From assembly GCA_964230965.1 (NCBI GenBank), contig CAXRJA010000047.1, positions 1 to 17,967 on the forward strand: a stretch of DNA of 17,967 nucleotides. The letters are read 5' to 3'. The position numbers were made by a program, and so were the translations under genes. Numbering within the stretch: the first letter of the stretch is position 1; every line of letters begins with the position of its first letter. The notes under the pieces are model-generated. The model worked only from the letters and a program-made list of their open reading frames with translations. It did not search any database and was not told where the DNA came from. Shown one piece after another: positions 7,260-14,529 of the stretch. The DNA comes from UBA8290 sp964230965 (GTDB lineage Bacteria; Bacillota_I; Bacilli_A; Acholeplasmatales; Acholeplasmataceae).

Positions 7260-7288
7260 TTGACATTTTTTTTAGTCTTTATTAAAAT
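7260..7288 (+). promoter_or_regulatory. SigA-type promoter of groESL
   Basis: TTGACA (7260-7265), 17 bp, then TAAAAT (7283-7288) form a near-consensus promoter. The start would fall near 7295, immediately before the CIRCE-like element. Confidence 0.8.
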
Positions 7289-7299
7289 TGTAACTGGAA

Positions 7300-7326
7300 T
7301 TGGCAATTAATAAACAAGAGTGCCAG
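7300..7326 (+). promoter_or_regulatory. Degenerate CIRCE operator (HrcA site) of groESL
   Basis: The half sites TTGGCAATT and GAGTGCCAG are separated by exactly nine bases. The canonical CIRCE element is TTAGCACTC-N9-GAGTGCTAA. The left half matches at six of nine positions and the right half at seven of nine. It lies between the predicted start and the ribosome site (AAAGGAG, 7327-7333), the classical CIRCE position. This suggests HrcA repression; hrcA is not in the window. Confidence 0.65.
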
Positions 7327-7342
7327 AAAGGAGAAATAAAAT

Positions 7343-7600
7343 ATGTTACAACCATTAGAAGATTATGTTGCTTTAATACTTGAAAAAGAAGAAAAAACAA
7401 CGGCATCAGGTATCATCTTAACAAGTGAAGCAAAAGAAAAACAAGCGGTAGGAAAAGTCATCGCGATCGGTCCTAAAGTTGAAGATCTTAGAGAAAATGA
7501 TCGTGTGATTTATCAATCTTACTCAGGGACAAAAGTAGAGCTTGAAGGTCAAGAATATCTACTTATTCAAATAAAGAACATATTAGCAAAACTTATTTAA
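7343..7600 (+). CDS. groES: Co-chaperonin GroES (Hsp10)
   Basis: GroES forms the heptameric lid of the GroEL folding chamber. This 85-residue protein is a little shorter than the usual 94 or so. The N-terminal beta strand (LQPLEDYVAL), the mobile loop region EKTTASGIILTSEAKEKQAVG, which contacts GroEL, and the beta-barrel strand GKVIAIGP are all recognisable. The loop tip reads SGIIL where GGIVL is common. The ATG is preceded by AAAGGAG at 7327-7333. groEL follows after 10 bp, so both are expressed from the promoter at 7260 under the CIRCE-like element. Confidence 0.95.
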   Translation: MLQPLEDYVALILEKEEKTTASGIILTSEAKEKQAVGKVIAIGPKVEDLRENDRVIYQSYSGTKVELEGQEYLLIQIKNILAKLI

Positions 7601-7610
7601 GGAGGATATT

Positions 7611-9227
7611 ATGGCAAAAGAAATTTTACACTCAAAAGATGCACAAACATCTATTTTAAAAGGTGTGGATACACTTACAAATACTGTAAAAGTGACACTA
7701 GGACCGAAAGGCCGTAATGTCATTTTAGATAAAGGATATGGTTCACCACTCATCACCAATGATGGCGTCACCATAGCTAAAGAAATTGAACTATCCAATC
7801 CATATGAAAACATGGGTGCAAAACTTGTCTATGAAGTTGCTTCGAATACAAATGATGTTGCTGGTGATGGGACAACAACTGCAACAGTTCTTGCACAAGC
7901 AATGATTCATAGAGGTTTTAAAGCAGTCGATAGAGGGTCGAACCCTGTACTTGTAAGAGAGGGTATTGATCTTGCAGGTAAAAAAGTTGCTGAAAAATTA
8001 CTTGAAATGTCTCGAGATGTAAAAACTTCTCAGGATATCGCAAATGTTGCAACGATTTCATCAGGATCTACTGAAGTCGGTGAGATAATAGCGAAAGCAA
8101 TGGATAAAGTTTCAAAAAATGGTGTTATAAATGTTGATGAATCGAAAGGTTTTGAAACAGAACTTGATGTTGTTGAAGGTATGCAATATGACAAAGGGTA
8201 TGCATCTCCATATTTTGTAACCAATAGAGAAACTATGACCATTGAATTTGAAAATCCTTATGTTTTTGTGACGGATCAAAAAATATCGACGATTCAAGAT
8301 ATCTTACCCGTGCTAGAACAAGTTGTGAAATCATCCAAACCGCTTCTACTTATTACCGAAGATATTGAAAATGAAGTGACCTCAACATTGATTGTAAACA
8401 AATTAAGAGGAACATTTAATGTCGTTGCGACAAAAGCACCAGGTTTTGGTGACAATCAAAAAGAGATGCTTCAAGACATCGCAATATTAACAGGCGCAAC
8501 TTTTATTTCTAAAGATCTTCAAATGAAATTAAGCGAAACTACCATTGAGCAACTCGGAACCGTTGGAAGAGCAATTATTAAAAAAGATTCAACCACGCTC
8601 ATCAGTGGACAAGGGGATCCATCTTTACTAAATGCTAGAAAACAAGAAATTGAAGCACAGTTACAAAACACAACTTCTGATTTTGACAAGAAAAAACTTC
8701 AAGAAAGACTTGCAAAACTCAGCGATGGTATTGCAGTCATTAAAGTAGGTGCAGCAACAGAATCTGAACTCAAAGAGAAAAAACTTCGTATTGAAGATGC
8801 ACTCAATGCTACAAAAGCTGCCATTGCTGAAGGTATTATCCCTGGTGGTGGTGCGGCACTTGTAAGAATACAAAGCGAACTTAGAGACACACTCAAACAT
8901 GAAAATATGGACATCATGCGTGGGATTACTGCAGTTTTAGATGCACTTTCAGATCCACTTGAAAACATTGCAGAAAATGCTGGATTTGATGGTACAGCAA
9001 CACTTGAAACATTCAGAACACAACCAAAAGAAGTTGGATTTGATGCAAAAACAGGAACATGGGTAAACCTCATTGAAAAAGGGATCATCGATCCAACAAA
9101 AGTCACACGAAGTGCAATACTTAATGCGTCTTCAATTGCATCACTACTTATTACAACAGAAGCTGCAGTTGCAGAAAATAAAGATGAAAAAGAACCATCT
9201 GCACCTGCAATGCCTCCTATGTATTAA
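7611..9227 (+). CDS. groEL: Chaperonin GroEL (Hsp60)
   Basis: This is a 538-residue chaperonin subunit with full-length equatorial, intermediate and apical domains. Diagnostic sequences include TLGPKGRNV near residue 29, the ATP-binding GDGTTT at 85-90 (catalytic-loop Asp86) and the late EGIIPGGGAAL signature. The C-terminus departs from most bacterial GroEL: instead of Gly-Gly-Met repeats it ends in a Lys/Glu stretch followed by PSAPAMPPMY. The GGM tail lines the bottom of the folding chamber and is dispensable in E. coli, so the protein should still work. A consensus AAGGAGGATATT site precedes the ATG. A strong terminator follows at 9235. Confidence 0.97.
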   Translation: MAKEILHSKDAQTSILKGVDTLTNTVKVTLGPKGRNVILDKGYGSPLITNDGVTIAKEIELSNPYENMGAKLVYEVASNTNDVAGDGTTTATVLAQAMIHRGFKAVDRGSNPVLVREGIDLAGKKVAEKLLEMSRDVKTSQDIANVATISSGSTEVGEIIAKAMDKVSKNGVINVDESKGFETELDVVEGMQYDKGYASPYFVTNRETMTIEFENPYVFVTDQKISTIQDILPVLEQVVKSSKPLLLITEDIENEVTSTLIVNKLRGTFNVVATKAPGFGDNQKEMLQDIAILTGATFISKDLQMKLSETTIEQLGTVGRAIIKKDSTTLISGQGDPSLLNARKQEIEAQLQNTTSDFDKKKLQERLAKLSDGIAVIKVGAATESELKEKKLRIEDALNATKAAIAEGIIPGGGAALVRIQSELRDTLKHENMDIMRGITAVLDALSDPLENIAENAGFDGTATLETFRTQPKEVGFDAKTGTWVNLIEKGIIDPTKVTRSAILNASSIASLLITTEAAVAENKDEKEPSAPAMPPMY

Positions 9228-9234
9228 AATGATT

Positions 9235-9268
9235 AAAAAGCTTTTATGTTTTTATAAAGGCTTTTTTT
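9235..9268 (+). terminator. Rho-independent terminator of groESL
   Basis: AAAAAGC-TTTAT pairs with ATAAA-GCTTTTT with one internal mismatch and a six-base loop, followed by T. It separates groEL from the crtQ-like gene. Confidence 0.85.
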
Positions 9269-9271
9269 CTA

Positions 9272-9280
9272 TGATACAAT
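9272..9280 (+). promoter_or_regulatory. Candidate extended -10 promoter for the crtQ-crtO pair
   Basis: TG-A-TACAAT forms an extended -10 element (TGnTATAAT type) just after the groEL terminator, with no clear -35. The start would be near 9287, leaving a very short leader with the AAAGGA ribosome site (9287-9292) at its 5' end. That tight geometry lowers confidence. Confidence 0.4.
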
Positions 9281-9299
9281 ACACTTAAAGGATATGTAT

Positions 9300-10385
9300 A
9301 TGCCCATACACTATTATTTAACCATTGTATTCATACTAATTGGCTTTTATTTATTGTTTACATTAAAACCAAAGAAAATAGGTTCTTATACGCTACCAAA
9401 AGATATTTCCATCTCTATTATTATTCCTGCGAGAAACGAATCAAAGCGTATTCAACCTTTGCTTAAATCTTTATTACCTTATAAAAATGACGTCGAGATT
9501 ATTGTAGTTGACGATCATTCTGAAGATGATACAAAAGCTGTTGTAGCGTCATTGGGTTTTCAAGTGATTCAACCAAAAAAACGACCAAAAGCGTGGAAAG
9601 GAAAACCTTGGGCACTTGATCGAGGTGTCTTATCTGCTTCAGGAGACATTCTTATCTTTTTAGATGCAGATACCATCATTCATAAAAATGGAATTGAATC
9701 ATTACTGCATATATTTTTAAAAACAAAAACACCGTTATCTGTACAACCATATCACTATATGAAACGTCCGATTGAACGTTTATCTGTTTTTTTTAATGTT
9801 CTTGTTGTGATGGCAGCAAATACGTATACAATTTTTAAACATAAACTGACACCACGTGCCTTTTTCGGACCAACACAAGTGATGCTTAAAAAAGACTACT
9901 TTGATTTTGCAAGAGACCCTTCTGTTACCAATCAAGTACTAGAAGATATTTATTTAGGACAATCATTTTTAAAACATGGGAAAAAAATACGCAGTATCAT
10001 CGGTAGAGGCATCGTATCTTTTCGAATGTATCCAGATGGATTTCATGACATGCTCTCTGGATTTGGTAAAAACTTCGCAAATGGTGCAATCGCGATCGGA
10101 TTGATTCAAGCCATTTTGTTATCTTTATGGATTTCTGCACCTTATGCTGCCATCAATATTCTTCTAACAGCATGGATTTCTGGTGAAGCACTTCTTATAC
10201 CCATCCTGATTTATTTCACATTTGGTTTACAATTATATATTTTTAGCCGACATATAGGTAATTTTAAACCTACGCTAATCGTATTGTATCCTTTACATGC
10301 ACTCTTTTTTCTATATGTCTTCATTTATTCATTTTTTAGAATTTACATTTTCAAAAATAATGCTTGGAAAGGGCGTTCGGTATGA
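9300..10385 (+). CDS. crtQ: Family 2 glycosyltransferase, CrtQ-like (4,4'-diaponeurosporenoate glycosyltransferase type)
   Basis: This 361-residue membrane-bound GT2 enzyme would transfer a sugar from a nucleotide donor to a lipid acceptor. An N-terminal helix (residues 5-21) is followed by a GT-A domain with SIIIPARNES (about 39-48), VVDDHSEDDT (69-78) and the metal-binding DADT (122-125). Further on, LEDIYLGQ carries the conserved acidic residue before the QxxRW-type region, and hydrophobic helices close the protein. I prefer the ATG at 9300 over 9294 because AAAGGA at 9287-9292 is then seven bases away instead of one. The stop TGA overlaps the next start (ATGA). Assignment to CrtQ rests on overall similarity and especially on the CrtO-like gene next to it; in staphylococci the pair glucosylates and acylates a C30 carotenoid acid to make staphyloxanthin. 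Another glycolipid acceptor is possible. Confidence 0.78.
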   Translation: MPIHYYLTIVFILIGFYLLFTLKPKKIGSYTLPKDISISIIIPARNESKRIQPLLKSLLPYKNDVEIIVVDDHSEDDTKAVVASLGFQVIQPKKRPKAWKGKPWALDRGVLSASGDILIFLDADTIIHKNGIESLLHIFLKTKTPLSVQPYHYMKRPIERLSVFFNVLVVMAANTYTIFKHKLTPRAFFGPTQVMLKKDYFDFARDPSVTNQVLEDIYLGQSFLKHGKKIRSIIGRGIVSFRMYPDGFHDMLSGFGKNFANGAIAIGLIQAILLSLWISAPYAAINILLTAWISGEALLIPILIYFTFGLQLYIFSRHIGNFKPTLIVLYPLHALFFLYVFIYSFFRIYIFKNNAWKGRSV

Positions 10386-10894
10386 CATTACCCCTTATCA
10401 CTTTAGATTTATGGCTAACGATTTTTTTAGATATCGTTTTATGGTTTGTTTTTCATTTGGGGTTTGCTAAAATTGCCAATATGATTCCAGATCGTTTTTT
10501 TGAAAAACCAATTCCTGAAGTCTTTAAGCAAAAACCAATACAAAAATTTTTTCTTAAAAAGATTTTCTATGTTCATAAGTGGAAAAAGTTTTCACCTGAT
10601 GGTGGCGCATGGTTTAAAGAAGGGTTTTCAAAACGATACTTAAAAGAAAAAAATCTCTCATATTATGAGAAATTTTTAATTGAAACACGACGAGCAGAAC
10701 TCACGCATTATCTTCAAATGTTGCCTGCACCCATCTTCTTTTTATTTAATCCTTTGTGGGTAGGGTGGTTCATGATTGCCTATGCAATTATCTTTAATAT
10801 TCCTTTTATTTTGATTCAAAAATATAATCAACCACGACTAATCAAGCTGATCATTAAAACGCGTTCAAGGCAAAATAATGTTGCAGTAAAATAA
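10382..10894 (+). CDS. crtO: CrtO-like glycosyl-4,4'-diaponeurosporenoate acyltransferase
   Basis: This 170-residue membrane protein resembles staphylococcal CrtO, which esterifies the glucosyl carotenoid with a fatty acid in the last step of staphyloxanthin synthesis. Features include an N-terminal helix, a basic cytoplasmic region, the conserved stretch KFLIETRRAELTHYL, then FNPLWVGWFM and a C-terminal helix ending in PFILIQKYNQPR. The ATG at 10382 overlaps the stop of the glycosyltransferase gene and has AAAGGG eight bases upstream; a TTG at 10364 would add six residues and is less likely. No desaturase or squalene-synthase-like gene (crtN, crtM) is in the window. The last 41 bp overlap the convergent Nudix gene, and its terminator lies inside that gene at 10926. 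Confidence 0.8.
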   Translation: MTLPLITLDLWLTIFLDIVLWFVFHLGFAKIANMIPDRFFEKPIPEVFKQKPIQKFFLKKIFYVHKWKKFSPDGGAWFKEGFSKRYLKEKNLSYYEKFLIETRRAELTHYLQMLPAPIFFLFNPLWVGWFMIAYAIIFNIPFILIQKYNQPRLIKLIIKTRSRQNNVAVK

Positions 10895-11390
10895 TCGTTT
10901 TAGCATCCGTAATCCTTTTATTTTCAAGAAGTGCTTGCACTTCTTTTTTTGTGTAGTATCCAACCTCAAAAAACTCATCTATATCTTTATCTAATGGTTT
11001 ATTGACTTCTTCACTATGATAGCCGATATATAAGTGAATGACTTCATCGCTATACCCTAAACAATTGTGAATAGACATCACATGATCGATAGTTTTAGGT
11101 TTCACGTGTGCTTCTTCTTCACATTCTCTTTGTGCACACAATAACGGATCTTCGTTATGTTCAAGTTTTCCAGCAGGCACTTCGATGGTGATTTCTCCAA
11201 TTGGATAACGAAATTGTTTTACAAGCACAATTTTTTTATCTTTTGTAATTGGTAAAATGGCACTCGCTCCAGAATGTCTTACAACAATTCTTTTCGTCTG
11301 AATATTTTCTGATGTCATCACAGTATCTTCAACAATTGTCAAAAAATCAGAATGATACACTTCTTTCGTTAATAATGTTGTTTCTTTCAT
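10854..11390 (-). CDS. Nudix hydrolase, ADP-ribose pyrophosphatase type
   Basis: This 178-residue enzyme probably hydrolyses ADP-ribose or a related nucleoside diphosphate sugar to AMP and a sugar phosphate in the cytoplasm. The Nudix box G-x5-E-x7-R-E-x-x-E-E lies at residues 74-93 (GKLEHNE ... RECEEE), preceded by the VPAG phrase typical of ADP-ribose pyrophosphatases. At the end of the motif the usual Gly is His (EEAHV), a mild deviation outside the metal-binding glutamates. Two ATG codons are possible (11393 and 11390); the second is six bases from GAGG at 11397-11400 and is preferred. The 3' end overlaps crtO on the other strand by 41 bp. It follows the arsC terminator, so it may have its own promoter, which I could not find. 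Confidence 0.87.
   Translation of the reverse strand: MKETTLLTKEVYHSDFLTIVEDTVMTSENIQTKRIVVRHSGASAILPITKDKKIVLVKQFRYPIGEITIEVPAGKLEHNEDPLLCAQRECEEEAHVKPKTIDHVMSIHNCLGYSDEVIHLYIGYHSEEVNKPLDKDIDEFFEVGYYTKKEVQALLENKRITDAKTIILLQHYFALNAF
10926..10950 (+). terminator. Rho-independent terminator of crtQ-crtO, located inside the Nudix gene
   Basis: AAGAAGTG and CACTTCTT pair perfectly across a four-base loop and are followed by seven T on the plus strand. It lies 32 bp past the crtO stop and within the antisense Nudix coding sequence, where it encodes part of a KKEVQALLENK stretch. Confidence 0.75.
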
Positions 11391-11415
11391 CATTTACCTC
11401 TTATGAGTATGATAA

Positions 11416-11439
11416 CAAAAAAGAGCATGATATGCCCTT
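11416..11439 (-). terminator. Rho-independent terminator of the pst-arsC operon
   Basis: On the minus strand, AAGGGCAT pairs with ATGCTCTT (one G-U) across a three-base loop and is followed by a T run. The stem begins inside the arsC stop codon, so it closes the whole phosphate operon. Confidence 0.8.
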
Positions 11440-11857
11440 ATTTTAGTATAATTTCTTTATTTTTTATTCTTTCTTTTAATGATTTGATTTTATCTTGAAT
11501 GATGTTTTGTGTCATAATAAACCCTTCATCAGGACCATGAGATGGATCATCTAATCCCCAATCTTCTCTAAATTGACACGGTAACCATGGGCAATCAACG
11601 TTACAGCCCATCGTAATGACAACATCGACTTCTGGTAAGTCATCAATGAGTTTTGAAGTTTGTGTCACATTCATATCCACACCATGTAATTGTTTTATAA
11701 TTCTTACAGCATCTTGGTTAATTTGAGGACGTGTTTCTGTACCACCACTATAGGCTTCAAAAAAATCATCGTGATAGAGCTTTGTTAAAGCCTCTGCCAT
11801 TTGACTACGGCATGAGTTATGCACACATACATACGCCACTTTTACTTTTTTATTCAT
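11438..11857 (-). CDS. arsC: Arsenate reductase, low-molecular-weight phosphatase fold, thioredoxin type
   Basis: This 139-residue enzyme reduces arsenate to arsenite. The P-loop Cys-x5-Arg is CVHNSCR (Cys11 to Arg17), followed by SQMAEA. The second redox region MGCNVDCPWLPC (Cys85, Cys89, Cys94) supplies the shuttle cysteines, and WGLDDP holds the general-acid Asp. These are features of the ArsC family related to tyrosine phosphatases, not the glutaredoxin-type ArsC. It is the last gene of the phosphate operon, one base after the phoU stop, with its ribosome site GGAG inside the phoU end; it must be transcribed with phoU. Arsenate enters cells through phosphate transporters, so co-expression makes sense. 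No arsenite pump or ArsR is in the window. A tyrosine phosphatase is the alternative, but the extra cysteines argue against it. Confidence 0.9.
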   Translation of the reverse strand: MNKKVKVAYVCVHNSCRSQMAEALTKLYHDDFFEAYSGGTETRPQINQDAVRIIKQLHGVDMNVTQTSKLIDDLPEVDVVITMGCNVDCPWLPCQFREDWGLDDPSHGPDEGFIMTQNIIQDKIKSLKERIKNKEIILK

Positions 11858-11858
11858 A

Positions 11859-12521
11859 TTAATATAACTCCGTTTTCTTATGAATGCCTGTTAAAGTGAA
11901 AATAATCCATTCTGCAATATTGGTGGCATGATCCCCAATTTTTTCTAAATATTTTAATATCATGAGGCTATAAACTGCTTCTTCAGCTTCAATTTGATCT
12001 TTTTTAATCATATCTGTAATTTTAGAAAGTGCTTCTTTGTAAACGAGATTTATGTGTTCATCTTCTTTAATCACTTTTTGTGCAAGTGCTTCGTTATTAA
12101 GCGCAAGCGCTTCAATCGTCATTTTATACATCGTTTCTAAGTTATTCATGAGTTTTGTAGCAAGTGATAAAACATGCTCATTCGGTTTTGAATTGATGTT
12201 GGTTGTCATATAAGCAACATCACATGCATGATCACCAATACGCTCAATATCCGTAATCATCTTTAATATACCTGTCACTAGTCTAAGATCGGATGCTACA
12301 GGTTGTTCACGCCAAATGACTTGAAGCGCATGTTTTGCGATTGTTTCTTCAGCAGCATCCACCTTATCATCTAATTTTAATGTGTCTCTAGCAGCCGCTT
12401 GATCTGCTTCTTGAAAGGCATGAAAGGCCTTTTTAATATTTTCTAGTGTTAATTCTGCCATGTCAATGACTTCTTTTTTAAGTGCTTGCATGCTAAGCAC
12501 AAGTGTTTTTCTAACTTGCAT
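11859..12521 (-). CDS. phoU: Phosphate transport system regulator PhoU
   Basis: PhoU is a cytoplasmic helical protein that restrains the Pst transporter and, where present, signals to the PhoR kinase. This 220-residue copy has both three-helix repeats with their metal-cluster motifs: DIERIGDHACD at about 91-101 and YLEKIGDHATN at about 191-201. Length is normal. It begins four bases after the pstB stop, without a strong ribosome site of its own, so translational coupling is likely. No phoP/phoR genes are in the window, so whether PhoU signals to a two-component system here is unknown. Confidence 0.95.
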   Translation of the reverse strand: MQVRKTLVLSMQALKKEVIDMAELTLENIKKAFHAFQEADQAAARDTLKLDDKVDAAEETIAKHALQVIWREQPVASDLRLVTGILKMITDIERIGDHACDVAYMTTNINSKPNEHVLSLATKLMNNLETMYKMTIEALALNNEALAQKVIKEDEHINLVYKEALSKITDMIKKDQIEAEEAVYSLMILKYLEKIGDHATNIAEWIIFTLTGIHKKTELY

Positions 12522-12525
12522 ATGT

Positions 12526-13302
12526 TTAACCGAACCTTCCTGTAATATATTGTTCTGTTTTTACATTTTGTGGATTATTGAATATTTTATTCGTATCATC
12601 CATTTCAATAAGTTCTCCCAAAAGGAAAAATGCTGTTTTATCTGAAATTCTTGCTGCTTGCTGCATATTGTGTGTGACAATCACAATCGTATAATCTTGC
12701 TTAAGTTCAACAATTAAATCTTCTATTTTTTGAGTCGCAATGGGATCCAGCGCACTTGTTGGTTCATCCATTAAAATAACTTCAGGCTCCATTGCAATTG
12801 TTCTTGCAATACATAAGCGTTGTTGTTGACCACCTGATAAACCCATAGCAGATTTTTTAAGGCGATCACTCACTTCATCCCATAGTGCTGCTTTCTTGAG
12901 TGAACTTTCAACAATTTCGTCTAATACTTTTTTATCTTTAATACCTTGGCATCTAGGACCATAGGCAATATTATCATAAATACTCATCGGAAATGGATTT
13001 GGCTTTTGAAAAACCATCCCTACTTTTGATCGTAATTCTATGACATCAAAATTTTTATCGTAGGCATCTTGATTTTCGTATAAAATGCTTCCTGTAATTT
13101 TGCATGATGGAATTAAATCATTCATACGATTTAAAATACGTATAAATGTTGATTTCCCACAGCCAGATGGTCCAATAAATGCAGTCACTTCGTGATAATT
13201 AATGGTCATATTGACATTTTTGATTGCTTGAAACTCTCCGTAATATAAATCGATATTATTGAGTTGAAATACTGGTTTTTTATGTGTTTGTTCTGACATC
13301 AT
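12526..13302 (-). CDS. pstB: Phosphate ABC transporter ATP-binding protein PstB
   Basis: This 258-residue ATPase drives phosphate import through PstC and PstA. Walker A GPSGCGKS is at 44-51, followed by the PstB-typical phrase TFIRILNRMNDL; the Q-loop VFQKPNPFP is around Gln99, the signature LSGGQQQ at 155-161, Walker B VILMDEPTSALDP from 175 and the switch His at 211. The ATG at 13302 directly follows the pstA stop, with GGAG inside the end of pstA; the next codon is also ATG and is equally possible. Sequence and length are typical for the family. Confidence 0.96.
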   Translation of the reverse strand: MMSEQTHKKPVFQLNNIDLYYGEFQAIKNVNMTINYHEVTAFIGPSGCGKSTFIRILNRMNDLIPSCKITGSILYENQDAYDKNFDVIELRSKVGMVFQKPNPFPMSIYDNIAYGPRCQGIKDKKVLDEIVESSLKKAALWDEVSDRLKKSAMGLSGGQQQRLCIARTIAMEPEVILMDEPTSALDPIATQKIEDLIVELKQDYTIVIVTHNMQQAARISDKTAFFLLGELIEMDDTNKIFNNPQNVKTEQYITGRFG

Positions 13303-14529
13303 TTAACTCCAATTCATGTTTTTTTGCAACTGGTGTGCAAATATTTTTACAATAAAATTGATCACGAATACAACGACTAAAATAATAATCGCAATGGCGG
13401 CAGCAAGTTCAAAATTTGGCGCCTCACCACCCATAATCACCCATATGTGTACTGCAAGTGTAGAACTTCTCTCAGTAAGAAATACTGAGTCTTTTATAAC
13501 GGCACCAACGGCAAATATCAGTGCTGCAGATTCACCCATAATACGTCCGATACCAAGTAATACACCTGTAAGAATCCCTGGTGTTGCATTCGGCAAGACG
13601 ACATTGAATATCGTTTGTGTTTGATTTGCACCAAGTGCTAGAGACCCTTTTCTTAAATCATCTGGAATAATTTTAAGTGCCTCTTCTGTTGACTTAATAA
13701 TTGTTGGTAATAATATGACTGACATCGTAAGTGCACCACTTAAAACAGATCCACCACCTGTTCCAATGGTTGCATTGAGTAAAGGAATAAATACAGCTGC
13801 ACCGAGCAATCCATAAATAATGGATGGCACACCTGTGAGCATGTCTACTAAATTTCTAATTATCGATGAAAACCGTGTGCGTTTTGCAAACTCATTAAAA
13901 TATATTGCTGTAGATACGCCAACTGGAACAGATAATATTAAGGTGAGGCCAATCATCCAAATCGTAGTAATGACGGACCCACGAATACCTCCACCAACAA
14001 TTTGAACCGTTAAATCACTTATTGATGTTGCTTGTTCAAATTGATCTCTCATGACTTCAGCACCATCTGTTAAAAATGCAAAACTCGTAAAATTATTAAA
14101 AATCGCTTTTTCAATTGCTGTATTGAGTTTTATTTCAATTTCGATTGGATAGCCTTCTTCATCATTATTGTTTTTATCTAATGCAGTCAATAAAGGTGAT
14201 TCTGGATGTAAATAAGCAATTTCTATGATTGGATGCCCCTCACGATCACGCGTATCAATGAGTCCAATTCCCCATGTTTCAGAATAGTAAATCTCTTCTG
14301 TTAATGTCTTATCTGGTATATATGTACCTGCGCCAGTATCTAAATAAACATTGGTGTTAATGGTTGCAGAGTCCCCTGTAATGGTATCCCAACTTACAAG
14401 AGAAAGTCCAGTTGTTGTCACATAGAAGATAATCATAGATAATATAATAACGCCTAAAAATCCAAGCGTATATACAGATGTTGATGCAATTTTATCATAT
14501 CTGTTTTTTAATTTCATATTAGCTTTCAT
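13303..14529 (-). CDS. pstA: Phosphate ABC transporter permease PstA with enlarged extracytoplasmic loop
   Basis: PstA is one of the two membrane subunits of the phosphate importer. The C-terminal 225 residues are a normal permease core: GSVITTIWMIGLTLILSVPVG, VDMLTGVPSIIYGLLG, and the EAA loop KGSLALGANQTQTI...PNATPGILTGV. The protein is about 408 residues against a usual 280-300. The excess lies between helix 1 (about 17-40) and helix 2 (from about 185): some 140 hydrophilic residues with aromatic and acidic patches, which should face outside. The ATG at 14529 overlaps the pstC end by 11 bp; an ATG at 14517, just after the pstC stop, is equally reasonable. The extra loop is where a substrate-binding lipoprotein would dock. 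Confidence 0.93.
   Translation of the reverse strand: MKANMKLKNRYDKIASTSVYTLGFLGVIILSMIIFYVTTTGLSLVSWDTITGDSATINTNVYLDTGAGTYIPDKTLTEEIYYSETWGIGLIDTRDREGHPIIEIAYLHPESPLLTALDKNNNDEEGYPIEIEIKLNTAIEKAIFNNFTSFAFLTDGAEVMRDQFEQATSISDLTVQIVGGGIRGSVITTIWMIGLTLILSVPVGVSTAIYFNEFAKRTRFSSIIRNLVDMLTGVPSIIYGLLGAAVFIPLLNATIGTGGGSVLSGALTMSVILLPTIIKSTEEALKIIPDDLRKGSLALGANQTQTIFNVVLPNATPGILTGVLLGIGRIMGESAALIFAVGAVIKDSVFLTERSSTLAVHIWVIMGGEAPNFELAAAIAIIILVVVFVINFIVKIFAHQLQKNMNWS

Noticed and set aside
8699..9106. Long minus-strand open frame of 135 codons opposite groEL
   Set aside because: It is a shadow of the strongly coding groEL frame; it has low-complexity Ser/Ala-rich content, no ribosome site and no recognisable domain.
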